64,000 nt of DNA from Diatrype stigma (Eukaryota > Ascomycota > Sordariomycetes > Xylariales > Diatrypaceae), in NCBI GenBank assembly GCA_022225965.2, contig JAKJXP020000015.1, positions 533,750-597,749 of the forward strand, read 5' to 3'. Made by a program: the position numbers and the translations under genes. The notes under the pieces were generated by a model that saw only the letters and a list, made by a program, of their open reading frames with translations, was not told the DNA's origin and did no database searches. Shown piece by piece: positions 35,592 to 47,427 of the stretch. Numbering within the stretch: the first letter of the stretch is position 1; every line of letters begins with the position of its first letter.

Positions 35592-38500
35592 TCAGTCAAT
35601 GTACCTAGCGGGCTTGCGCCGGTGTCTTCTACGCGGTGTTACGACTTCATCGTCATCGTCATCATCATCGCTCTCGTGGCCGCGGTGTCTAGCACCATGG
35701 CTATCGACCCAGCTTTCCCCAGTGTATTCTTCGTTGCCCATGTCAACATTCGTTCGGTCGTTGTGCGACGTAGATTGCGTGTCGTATTCAGAGATGAGGT
35801 ATTCGGGTTCCGACATGGGAGTGGAGAGCGGGCTCGACTCCAAGATTTCTCTGGGTTGACGTCTGTTGTTCCCACGCGATGGCGTTACTTCGACTGCTGA
35901 TTTCCTATCGTCGCCGTTATTGTCTTCGTTGGCCTTCTCGTGGACTTTGGCGTGGACGTCGTGATCGGAATTTGGCGCAAACATGGCTTCCGTATGTCCC
36001 AAGATATTATTATTGGCCCCAGCATGGCCGGTGCGATCGTCAACAACCATTTCACCGTGGATTACCTCTTGGTCAGGTTGGGGGTGTTGCTCGACCTTGC
36101 GGGCCTTCCTACCTCGACGTTTTGGCGCAACAACTTCAAGCCCGGAATCCACTTCCTGATCAGTGGGCTTCGACGGCTGGGACGGCCAAGCAGTTTTCCT
36201 GGCCTTCCCAGGTCCTAAACGTTTCCTTCCACGTGGCTTGCCTCGGGAACCAGGGGCTTCGGCGTTGATAGATATAATTTCATCCTGAGATTCCCCCATG
36301 TCGGGACGGTACTCCTCTTCTTCGGAGTCCTGAATAGCATGTCCCCGCTTGCGTTTGCGGGAAGTAGACGCTTCAGCTTCGGGAAACAGGTCTTCATCAA
36401 AGTCTTCGATTGTTGCCTCTACTTCTGGCTCTGGTTCGACTGGCACGGGCACTTTGGGCTTTGTTTTACTCCCTTTGGGCCGACCGGGTTTGCGCCCAGG
36501 CTTGCGGCCAGGTCTGCCAGGTTTGCCAGGTTTGCGACCAGGCTTCTTCTTCACACGTTCTTGGCCGGGTTCCAGCTCATCAGGCGGGTCTTTAATAACC
36601 TTCTTCCTGCCCCGTTTGGCCTTTTCCTTAACTTCTCCCTCCTCCAGAAGTTTCTTAGTCAGGTTTGGAAAGTTTTCGCCGTAGTTGAAAAACAACTCTT
36701 CCCCTGCCTTGATGTCGCGCAAGGAACTGAACTTGATGCGATACTCGCCATTCACGTATAGGATTCTCGGCGTGACGTTGCAATTCGAATCTTGATGATT
36801 GATATAGCGACTGAGGTTGCCGTAAATCGCTGCGTCGACCCACGTACCCTCCTGCTCGAGAAGAGTGAAGAGATACGACGTATTCGAGCTTTCGTCGAAT
36901 ACATCGCCGCGACGTGCCTCTCGGCGGACTCCCTCGTCGTGACTTATGAGCTCACCAACGTACTCGATGACGAAATCATCCTGGGCAATATCTTCAGTAG
37001 TGTAGAGCCCATATCCAGCGACCTTAGACTTCCCTAAGACAACCGACTTCGACTTTCCTCGCTGCATTGCACAGTTCTGGCATCCAGTGGCATGCAAAGC
37101 GTCGCTGTCTGCGTACAAAGGATTGGCTCTTTCGAATGCTCCACAGCTTCCACACAAGACTGGATCGCATTCTCGGTTCAGCTGTATACAAATACAAGGC
37201 CGATCTTTCTGCTTGGATACACACGTCTTTCCCTGCGAGTGACACGCACAGCCCGTGAACTTGTAAGCGCAGCATTCTGCAGTGCAAAGACAGAATCGCT
37301 CGCACATAAGTTTGTTCTGAACACAGGAACAATTCTTAAGTGTGCAGGGTCCATCGTGGCTACAAGGATCAAAATGGTCTTTTCGCTGATGCTCATGCGT
37401 ATTCGTCTGCTCTTGCCAGTCATTCAGGAGCATCTTCTTCCACCGATCGTACCAGTGTAAGCTTTTCACTTTAGAGGTAGGGGAGGAGATCGGGTTGATA
37501 GTCGGGGAGAACTCAATTTTTTCCAGCTGACGATTCACATCCCAGCAGGGCCGCCCGGTCGTCAGAGCAGCTGTGCACTGGACCGGGATGTTTGTGTTAC
37601 TGAGGGTCATGAGGTGCGATTTGAGGATCATTGTCTCGGTTTCGCTCCAGCCCCGCGCGCGCGTCCCTGGCCGCTTGTTAAGGAAACAATCTTCACCGCA
37701 TGGCTTTTCGGGTTTGCGAAGTATAAGACCGCCGTTGCCATGTTCGCTTGCTCTTCTCATGTTCTTCTGGCGAAGCATAGGCGACAGGCCACCGATGACT
37801 TCGATAGAAAAGCGTTTTCTCTCATTGTCATAGCCATAGTCACCATGTTCACAGCTTGATCCGGTGCAGATCAAACACCCGAGCGCAGCATATGTTTCTA
37901 GAAAGGTCTCCACGGTCATATGCTCGTCCGTGACCTTGGCCTGACTCGGTGTTTCCTTCATCCACTTTTTCGAGTCAACAATGGTGTCTACAGGTCCATC
38001 CAGCAGAAGAACCTCGCGGAGTGGCACCGCATGATCTCCCAGAGAGGGACTATTGAAGACGCGGTCAAATGCTTCGGTGAACATCCTGACGGATCTTGCT
38101 GATCTCGGCGAGCCAGCATCATCGTTGTAAGAATTTAGGATGCTAGATTTCTGCTGCGGTGTGACGGTGTCCGTATGGTTCGCCATGTGCCGAATGAGGG
38201 TCGATTTAGTACAGTTGTCGATGGCCAGTTGATTTAGCCAACGGTCAAGATACAGTAGTAAGACCGTTGCACGCTCTTTCTGAATTGTTTTTACTACCTT
38301 CTGATGTCTGCTGAGAGTAGCGAATCCAGAAGTTTTATCCATAGTTTCTAGGTTCTCAAGCCAGCGACGATACTTCACCTCTTCATTGTCCGCCAGGTCA
38401 CGCAGATGAGGCACATACGTAAGCATAGTATTAGGGGATAGTATGTTCTTGGTGATCTCAACGTGGTGAAAGGCATAGCGCGGGACAGGCTCTTGCTTGG

Positions 38501-39302
38501 TCTTGATGCAGACGACAGGATAATTTTCACGTTTTTCCTGCTTGCCGGACCGGCCTTGGCCTACTTGCTACAGAGTAATTAGTTTCATGGTTTGCTCGAC
38601 TAGAGTAGAGGTTGATGAGATACAAACCTTCGTCTTGATTCTCATAGTGTCGGATGACTTCCCAGTGCCCTCGAACGGCATGAGCCGTATGCCGGCAAAG
38701 CAGTCCTTCTTGCTGATAAATCGGCGTTGTGGACTCTTGCGTTTCCATGATGATTGGATTAAGGATGCAGTCAGCTTAGCGGTGTCTGTGCCAATATCTT
38801 GGGCGAGATCCCGCAGTTTTTCCTCTAGTTTCTCGACTGTCCAATCAGCCTTCTTGGGGGTTTGTGTTTTCGGGGTCTTATGCCCATCAACCTGTTTCTT
38901 CGCTGATGGAGGCGTTGAACTCTGGGGGTTATGAAGGGAGTTATGATGTGGGCTATGATGAGGATTATGAGGGGATTTGAACAGTGGCTTAACCGATATG
39001 GAAGAGTTCCTCGCCCCAGCTGTTCTGGCGATGTCTTGATTCATCACGAATTCTTTGAGTCCACGTGAAATGGGGGCTGCAGTGATAGAGCTTGCATCAT
39101 CTTGCAAGGATTCTCCTGACTGGCGGCTAAGAGCTGGTGGGCTTATAGGTTTATGATGCCGAGGACCAGCAGGCTGAGACTGGGATTGTGGCCGTGATGG
39201 TGGTTGCCCATGCTGGCGTGGAGTCCGAGTGATGACCACGTCGGAATCCGAGTCTGATATGGTCAGATCAATGTGGTCTTTCATCATCGCAACTGGCGAC
39301 AT
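35592..39302 (-). CDS. kmt6: EZH2/KMT6-type histone H3K27 methyltransferase
   Basis: The catalytic subunit of a Polycomb repressive complex, placing methyl groups on H3 Lys27 in the nucleus. Exon 1 is 39302-38628 and exon 2 is 38567-35592 (60-nt intron), giving 1216 aa. A SUMO-interacting-like start (DHIDLTISDSDSD) opens a disordered region. A SANT-like segment lies near 530. The Cys-rich CXC domain (about 624-724, CSHDGPCTLKNC onward) joins directly to the SET domain (about 733-858: GYGLYTTEDI, NLSRYINHQDSNC, GEELFFNYGENF). Catalytic Tyr and the NH pair are present; NHQ stands where NHS is usual. Unlike animal EZH2, the protein runs on about 350 residues past SET, beginning with an AT-hook-like GRP/RKPG array (about 877-927). 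It converges on the PPZ gene. The domain order leaves little doubt about the family. Confidence 0.95.
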
Positions 39303-41412
39303 CTTGTAGCATTCGCTATAAAGCTGTTGCCAAGTGCAATGAATGCCCAGGCGAATTCAAGAGGAGCGAGACAGACGATCACTTCCACGGAGTCTACCAA
39401 AATCCTAGTTGTATAGGCAGAGCCGAAATCATCCTTTCCGCTTTCCCGATACCGCCCAGGTCTGACAGAAACACCCAAGCGACAGCCCGTAGAGAGAGAG
39501 GCTTTGGAACGTGCAGGAAAAAAGCACCTCTGCACATTCAATACTCGACGCGCCCACTTCTGGGGAAGTCGCTGGGCGCGTCAACTTGGAAGATGATGCC
39601 GGGGCCAGGACAAGCCACACAAGCTATCACCTATAATCTCTTTAGTAAAAAGAATATTCTGGAATACGAATGAATGGTTGTACCACGGATTAAAGGGGGG
39701 GTATATGAGATCCGACGTGCCCGCTGTCGATGCTCTCGCCCGCTGTTGATACTTGGCCTTGCTGATGTGGTGATGAACCTCAAGGCCGTTCAGCTCCACC
39801 GACGCGAACTGTAATTTACGGCAATTGGGCAGAGGTTCCGGGATCCGTGATCCGTAGGTGTGGCTGGGGTAGAATGTGGCTGGTGCTGACTAGGTTCTCC
39901 AACGTTTCTGATTTATGATTTATTTCCGCTTTCAAATTCCAAGAAGGCAACTGCCAATTTCTAATCGGATGAAAAACAAGATGCTGTTTCCAGGTAACGA
40001 AATTGCATGGTGATTATTTGGGACTAGGCACCTAGATGCGCCGCTTATTCCTATACATTATAAGCCAATTCCTTAACGAGACCAAGGTACATGAGTCTCT
40101 TGAAGTGTCGCTTGCTTGCCAAACATACTTATGTGCTTACATATCATCCCAAGGAATGATTATGGAGAGTTGGATATCTACTTGTATATAGGTATACTTC
40201 TTTGATGATAAGATCATCTATAGCCTGCAAATACCTATCTTTAAGATATATCTCCTCAGGGCACACATGCATGCTAACCAGCTGTCGATAGGAGAGATCT
40301 GGAAAGCTGGCAATGTCACGTATACGTAATCTTCTTATCTTCCAGCTGATTTTCACATGCAGGTCACTACGTACTAAACCCTCAAAGACTCAAAGGATAA
40401 AACTCCTTGTCCACTCGTTCAAAGTCCGCTTTGGAGGCCGTGATGCCTACGATACAAAGCGGAAGTGTTGTACTATGTAGTTAGGCACTTACATAAGAAC
40501 CAGTTAGAGGATTCAACAAACGAAGGATTCAACAGACGGTTAAAGGCATCAAGGGTTTTCTGTTGTTGCATACTTATGTGCATAATAAGTTGCACTAGAG
40601 AGCTGTACGACTAATGGATCGTTGACTGCTACGAAGTATGACGTCGTCGTATGTCCTGCCCAAAAGCCCGATGGGGGATGGGGGACGGAGATGGGGCCAT
40701 ATGTACCTAGTCAAGTAGGTACATAGGTACACACTTACCTGGAAGTATGCGGCAGTCAATCAGTCAATGAAAGCATCAGATCAACTTCTTTGTAAAAATC
40801 ACCGTCACTGTCACCGCCCTCTAGCACCTTTCCAGCCCTCCGGCCGCCAGCCTCCAGGCTCCATCTCATTGCATCGCCCATTGCCCACGCCCACTGCCCA
40901 CTGCCCACTGCCCATCGCTCGTCGCCCACATTCTCCTGCCTCTCCGTCGATCCACATCTGCATAGAGGTGTTGTAGTAAAGTAAGGTACCGACTGTAACC
41001 CGTTCCTCCTACATAATACACATACACATACACATACACACTGCACACACACCAACCATCGGCATCGACTTGGACCTCGACATCGACCCTCATCAGCATC
41101 ATCGTCATCGTCATCGTCAATTGCAGTCGTTGCGAGAAGATTAAGAACGCCGGCTCCTCATTACCTCGTTACCTCCCCTGCTCCCTATCTTTCCCCTACT
41201 ACATACCAACCATATCAAGCATCTCTATTACCACCATCCAAGCATCCTGTATGGAGTAGTCGCTCACGCATTGAGCCCTTCCCCACATACAGCATACACA
41301 GCTTCATTAAATCCCTATATAACGACATCGTTTCCCACATTTCGTTAGACCCGGACGACGATCGAGACCCCGAAACCCCTCGAAACCCCTCGAAACCGAT
41401 CCGCTCGCCAAC
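39303..41412. other. intergenic, divergent promoters of kmt6 and pil1
   Basis: About 2.1 kb. No supported gene. The pil1-proximal part carries simple repeats: GCCCACT units near 40875-40912, CACATA units near 41022-41042 and ATCGTC units near 41098-41118. These probably lie in or next to the pil1 leader. Confidence 0.5.
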
Positions 41413-42768
41413 ATGCACAGGTCATATTCTATGCGCCAGTCGAGGGCGCCTACTGCCTCGCAGATTCAGGTGCGTGCGCATTGCTTCGTTCCGAATGCTG
41501 TCTTCGTCCTCGTCTTGACTGACAATGAGACCAAAACTTAGAACCCGCCGCCTCCTCCCTCGAGCACCAAGTCTGGTCGACTTTTTGGCAAGGGCGCCTT
41601 CGGTAAGAATCTGCTGTTTCGCGATCCGTCGCGATCCGTCGCGATCCATGGCCGTCCATGGCCGTACAAACCCCAAATCGCTAACTGTGTGAAAGGACAT
41701 GCCTTCCGCAAGAACGCCGCTGGCGCCTTCGGGCCCGATCTTGCCAAGAAGCTCACGCAACTCGTTAAGATGGAGAAGAATGTCATGCGAAGTCTAGAGC
41801 AGGTCGCCAAGGAGCGCATGGAAGTCGCGGTATGTGAATACCCTTGATCTGGGACCGAATTGAGTTGGCGCCTGCTAACTACCTACTGGTTTAGCAACAA
41901 CTCTCCATCTGGGGTGAAGCTGGCGACGAGGATGTTTCGGATGTGACCGACAAGCTCGGTGTTCTCATCTACGAGATTGGCGAACTGGAAGATCAATACG
42001 TTGATCGTTACGATCAGTACCGCATTACCATGAAGAGCATCAGGAACATCGAAGCATCCGTGCAGCCCAGCCGAGATCGTCAGTGTTGCCCCCATGTCCC
42101 ACCTATGAGAAGAACCAATCGCTGATGTCATAACAGGGAAACAAAAGATCACCGACCAGATCGCCCAGCTGAAGTACAAAGAGCCCAACTCGCCGAAGAT
42201 CGTCGTCCTCGAACAAGAACTTGTCCGCGCCGAGGCCGAGTCCCTTGTCGCCGAAGCACAGCTATCGAACATAACGCGTGAGAAGATAAAGGCTGCCTAC
42301 TCGTACCAGTTCGACGCATTGCGCGAACACTGCGAGAAGGTTGCTATAATCGCTGGGTACGGCAAGCACCTCTTGGAACTGATCGACGATACCCCCGTTA
42401 CCCCTGGAGAAACCCGTGCTGCCTACGACGGCTATGAAGCTAGCAAAGCCATCATCCAGGATTGTGAGGATGCCCTCACGACTTGGGTTACTGAGAAGGC
42501 CGCCGTTTCCTCAAGTCTATCTACACGGGCTCGAACTCTGTCTACCAGGCGCCGGAACAACATCAAGGCCCGCTCAGAGGGTTTAGATCTGTCCGGCCAG
42601 GATGCGCCGTTGAACGACCGTGATTCCTGGGTTGCTGCTGGTGACCACAGGACTCATCAGGATTACAATGACGAAGAGGACGACGACGAACAGACCCACT
42701 CTATCATCGATAGCGACGGTGGCCTGAACGGCGAGCACCGTGGCAGAGAGCGCGAGGTGGCGGCATAG
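41413..42768 (+). CDS. pil1: eisosome BAR-domain protein Pil1/Lsp1
   Basis: The main structural protein of eisosomes, which bend the plasma membrane into furrows and respond to sphingolipid long-chain bases. Five exons: 41413-41469, 41542-41602, 41696-41829, 41895-42078 and 42137-42768 (introns of 72, 93, 65 and 58 nt), with lengths summing to 355 aa. The N-terminus MHRSYSMRQSRAP and the segment GKGAFGHAFRKNAAGAFGPD are hallmarks of the family. The BAR coiled coil runs from about residue 60 to 270 (QQLSIWGEAGDEDVSDVTDK, then EELDQYVDRY-like heptads). The tail is acidic and ends REREVAA. The small first exon is typical for the gene in ascomycetes. Confidence 0.97.
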
Positions 42769-45741
42769 GGTACGGCGCCTCAGCGACTTAGGGATCCTAC
42801 GTATAATGTGTAATTCAAGTGCCGTCTCCCGACAGCCTTGGGATAATGCTTGTGTGGCTTCTTGTTTCCGGAGTCGGCTTGATTTTTTACCTTTTTTTGT
42901 TTTGGGAGCAACCTAAGGCCTGGATCGGAAGGGATTGGGTGTAATGGGGAATGAATGGATTCAGCATACGATAATAGGTAGTGGTAGTGGGAAAATCTGG
43001 GCGTGCTTCGCTACTTGTGCTTATTTTACGTTTTTATTCTTTGCCTATCGTTTAGTATCGTGAAATCTCCAGAGATACCTATAGGTTCCTGTCAGTAGCA
43101 ATCTGTCAGTTTGGCCATGTTAGAACATTTGGCACGTCTGTATGCCTCATAGTTCGCAGTCTGTATATGTGTCAAAAAGATTGCTTTCATTGTCTAGCCT
43201 CTATCCTTTCCAAATCGTCACATCGAAACTTCAGAGCTTTGCTGGTTTACATACATCCCCACTGGTACGCGCGTGCAGTGAGAGCACCTGAGTCTCTTAT
43301 ATCCCCCCTCCCTCATCCCTTCTTCACTCTCATTGTATGGGGCAACCCCCCTACCCCTATTCCCTTTCCGCGCACCCTTGTCTGCATTGACATCGAAAAG
43401 TCTCCTCATGCTTGGATAACGTGGTGACACAATCATATTCCGTGCATTACTTCGTACCCGGTCTTTGATATCCGCCGATTTGTCTGTCTTCCCAACGAAA
43501 AAACCCAACCCTGAGCGACACCATCATCGTCTGTCTGTCTAGTCATTCATTCAGCCTATAAGCCCAGGCGCTTGCTTGGTTGCTCATGTATTATGTAATG
43601 CTCACTCAGTCGCCAGCGCCTGTTGCCCCCAGCCCCCTTTTTTAAAGCAGGAATATCTCGAATCAACTAGAGGGTTGAAAGAGAGAGAAACCAGTCCGGC
43701 GATGCAACAACGCATTAATTAGCTGGTGTTGGATGTCTCTATCGCGTTTGATGCCTCCACCGACGCTGACGACGACAGCGAAGCTTGTCCCCAACTCATT
43801 TTGGCAGACTACGAGCAATATGGCGTGGTGGTGGTAACTGTCGTCGTCCTGGTTGACGTCGTCCCTGGCATGGATGCGGACAACGGGAAGGTCGACGTCA
43901 ACCCTGGAGTCCGCGATGACACGACCGACTTTATGATCGTTGTGGTGGTAGCCATCGTCATAATGGTCGCTGTCGTTGTTGCCGTCATTGTCGTTGTAAC
44001 TGTCGCTGTCGTCGGGGCGTAGCTCTGTGGGATCAAGCTCGCCGTCTGGACGCATACGGTGTAGCTCGTTAGGTAGCACATCGTGTAGACTTCTAGGAAG
44101 GGGGAAACAGTGATTATGGTGTTGCTATCGGAGGCAAGATGGGCCGGTAGACTTGATGTTTTGTTGTCGTTGTCGTCGTGGTCCGCGGCGGCAGCAGAAC
44201 AGGTCTTCGTCTCTGTCGAGTTCCTCCATATCCCTATATTCACTGGTGGGCCTAAGAACTTGCTAGGGAAGCATCCTTCATACGACCCGGCTTCTTATCA
44301 GTCCTTGGTGTTCGGTCTCGGTGTAGATATGTACACGAAGGGGGGTCTGCAATACGTACCTTGCGGAGTGCCAGTCTCAGCAAGAGTGAGCCCAAAAGGG
44401 AGGAGTAGAAAATTGATGAATCTGTGAGCTATCATCGTCACTCACTCACTCATAGATCGAAATATCAGCGAAAATATGTGTTAGTCCGACCATGGTGGAC
44501 AGCTGTGTACCTACGAGGTGTCTAGACAAATTACCCACCATATATAGGCCCAGTTTGTTCATGACTGAGAGCTATGTAAACCGAGTGTTTGCTCTGATGA
44601 TAATTAACAAATCATACGCGAGAGTGTGAATCAGCTTTACGTTGGGATGAAAAGGTATCAAACACTGCCAGGCTTCTAGTCCCTAAAGCCTCGAAAGAAA
44701 TGGACTGTGTTGGTCTCGCCTGACCCTGGAACCCAACTTTCTCTACACTCATAGGTGACATCGACATGTCTAAGCCATGCAGCCTTCCAGACTGATTGTT
44801 AGAGTGACTAACCGCTGGATAAATTATCGATGACTCTGACGAGTTGTTTCAACCTCAACTTACTTGGCCTCCGTATTCGCACGAGTAGTTTCTACCCTAT
44901 CATTGCGTGCCTCGAGTCTTTTTTCTCTTCTCCCCGGTCAATTTGCATTACTACCAGCTCCTCCCAAGACCACAGCTCTCCCGATCCTGTCTTCTAAGCC
45001 CACCTACCTGGACATTTATGTCAAGACACAGTACTGTTTCAATGCATCACTTCCTAAGACTATCCCCTGCAGAGTCCGTTACTTTCCGAAACCAACACTC
45101 GGCAACGTCCTCAAACACCTCGAACAGGAGAGGCCGCGTAGTCAAGGTCGACGACATGTCAATTTCCAAGCCAAGTCAGGTTTGCTGCAGTTGCAGCCAT
45201 CTGCTCCAGAGCCCCTATCTCTATTTCGATATAATGTGGTCCTATATTGTATCTAGATAATCCGAGGAGAGGCCATACAGTTTGGGGCTACCCCCCGAGC
45301 TACTCGATAGCTGTCGCGTTTCTGAATAGCCCTTTTATTGACGTATTTGCTACACTCTGCTAAAGCTCTAAGGAAGGAAGGAAAGAAGGGAGCGTCGGAA
45401 GGTATGGGGGGAGATCGGACCTCTATATAGGCCCAAATGGACCCCCCCTGGGGGGGTCCCCTGCCAGAGCGTTATACCCCTTTAGAACAGCTCCAAAATA
45501 GACCCATTTTACCGCGACAATAGCGTCCTAGAGGATCTCATACCGGTTGCCTCCATCACCACTCATGAATCTACTGGCTAAAACCTTCAGATTACTACCA
45601 GCATTTCTGATTCTTGGAAAGACCGGTCCAATGCCTGCCAAATATCTGCGTGGATCAGTGCATTGAATAGTTGTGCTATTGTCAAAATATTGGTCGGGCA
45701 GCCATTTTTAACCGACGATTCCTATAAGTTGGCCATTCGCT
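42769..45741. other. 3-kb spacer, pil1 to unknown minus-strand gene
   Basis: No convincing gene. Between 43.73 and 44.20 kb there is a GTC/GTT-rich low-complexity block that creates long but repetitive open frames on both strands (Asp/Asn/His, or Thr-rich). A strong G/C palindrome is at 45439-45459. An open frame near 44.9-45.26 kb was considered and not accepted. Confidence 0.45.
45439..45459. repeat. perfect 10-bp inverted repeat, GGACCCCCCC/GGGGGGGTCC
   Basis: Two ten-base arms are separated by a single T and form a very stable hairpin or quadruplex-prone C/G tract. It lies about 280 bp beyond the stop of the minus-strand unknown gene. Confidence 0.85.
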
Positions 45742-46985
45742 TCATTTGTATCTCGGGTCGTCACCCCATAAGGGTGAAGATGGGGATATCTGCGTCATTC
45801 TCTCCTGTGCAGCTCTAACAGCTTCCTCGTCAATTGGTGTGCCGTTCACGCCCGCCTCATATTGATGATTCAGCAACCAAAGTTGGTCGCCGAGTTCAGG
45901 ATAGTCGTGTGCCGAAAACCTGTCCGGCCCATAGAACGTTTCTGGCAATCTTCTCTCATATTTATTTCGAAAAATATGACAATACTTCAGTGAGTGATAC
46001 GGATCGTATCGTGGTCGATTGAACTGGGTAGCATGGATTGGAATGGGACGAGCGACATCGCTGTGTTTCGAGGTTAGGAAACCAACCAGGCTTTGGAACT
46101 GGTCGGGTGTGAGAGGATAAATCGTTCTCGGGCCTTTACGTAGACTTGCATGCAAGAACACTTCATTACACTACAGGAGACCTCAGTAAGAGTGCGCACC
46201 GCGCTGATGTGGGAAGATGTCCTTACCTCGTTATCAGTTTCTCCACGGTCAAAGAGAACAACTCCTCCAAATATCATGGCTTCGGCCCAATATCCAACGA
46301 TATCTGATATTCCGTGTGGATACATATCATGGTAGGTGTATGCTGAATGATAAAATGGCACTGGGGGCTCGAGGGGATAATATTGGTATTTTTCGGCCCC
46401 CGCATCTCTTAGCTCGCACTCCTTGGCCCTCCAGATGTCATATTCACCCTTATGCCTGCCCCCTTCTTGTTGGAAAAGGAACACGGCTATTTGATGACAA
46501 GCTACTGCAGCCAGTTCAATCAAGCGTAGCTGAAAACCTCGGCTTCCCGGGGTTTCATTCTGGTAAGCCTGGAGCACCTTGATTGAACCAGGTCAGTTCA
46601 TCACGAATGACCGACATATAATTTACAAGTATACTCAAAAACTTACAAAGGTTTCAAATCTCAGTGAAAGCGGGTCGAATGCTGACCTGAACTCATAGAC
46701 TCGATCCATCACTCCCTCACAGAGGTTCGGATGTAGTTGCGCTGGGTGGTCGTCCGTGTCATAAAGAGAATGAAAGTCATAGGAGGATGTCGTCGGGAGC
46801 CCGTCAATGATCTGTGCATATGTGAATTCAGCCACGTCCGTCGCGAGGAGGTTCGAGAGAGCTAGCCGCAGAGCATCTAAATGGTCATGATCTAAATGTT
46901 CGGGCGAGTGTGTTTCGGTGACGGGAGCCCGGGGGCCGGGCACGAATGGCACCGACGTTAGACTCTCCTCTTGGCGCGCTCGCAT
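45742..46985 (-). CDS. conserved-looking protein of unknown function (372 aa)
   Basis: I do not recognise the family. Three exons, 46985-46647, 46577-46227 and 46170-45742, all in phase 0 (introns of 69 and 56 nt, donors GTAAGT and GTAAGG). Introns restore a continuous protein, RFETF/VLQAYQNETPG and DNE/CNEVFLHASLRKGPR. The composition is that of a folded soluble enzyme or binding protein: Trp/Tyr/His-rich patches such as YYPLEPPVPFYHSAYTYHD and ISDIVGYWAEAMIFGGVVLF, no signal peptide, no clear membrane span. It is divergent from the GH43 gene with 442 bp between start codons and may be co-regulated with it. That splicing recovers one long complex sequence is the main argument that it is real. 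Confidence 0.8.
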
Positions 46986-47427
46986 GATGGAGATCTATCA
47001 ATATAAGACGTGAGGCCCCTTCGCACCGAAGGCGCACAATAGCCCAAGTGTTAAGCCCCAGCTGTAAGTGCGCCAGCTACAGGTGCGCCAAAAGCTTTCG
47101 CTGCCAGCTGCGGGTGTTTAATAGGAAAGAAATACATTGATCTAAACTTATATTTCGCAAAAGTCGTTATTAATTTCAAATTATAACGTATAAAACAGTA
47201 TCCGATAAGCCCATATATTCGAAAAGCTTATATGGCACGTGATAACCTTCCTTTATATATCAGTATTTCAACAAATGTTACGACGAAGGCATTCATTTAT
47301 TTTCCTCTTATTGTAAAAGGCGGTCAGTAGTTGCCGATCCCTTGAAAGCCATATCAACAGTGACAGCACAGAAATCACCAATTCAACTCTTAATCGGTTT
47401 GCCCAGACTTCAGAAACACATCCCAGA
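46986..47427. promoter_or_regulatory. bidirectional promoter with repeated CAGCT..GTGCGC element
   Basis: This 442-bp spacer separates the unknown 372-aa gene and the GH43 gene. Two adjacent 15-bp copies, CAGCTGTAAGTGCGC (47059-47073) and CAGCTACAGGTGCGC (47074-47088), are followed by a partial third (CAGCTGCGGGTG, 47105-47116). The reverse word GGCGCAC sits at 47031. A CACGTG followed by GATAA is at 47236. Such repeats suit binding of a dimeric regulator serving both genes; this is inference. Confidence 0.5.

Noticed and set aside
43663..44243. Open frames on both strands, Asp/Asn/His-rich or Thr-rich
   Set aside because: They arise from one GTC/GTT-rich low-complexity block that is open in several frames at once; no domain, no credible intron or start.
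44864..45260. Two overlapping plus-strand frames of 117 and 130 aa
   Set aside because: No family signal and two competing frames of similar length. A disordered segment (TSNRRGRVVKVDDMSISK) looks vaguely protein-like, but no following exon could be found.
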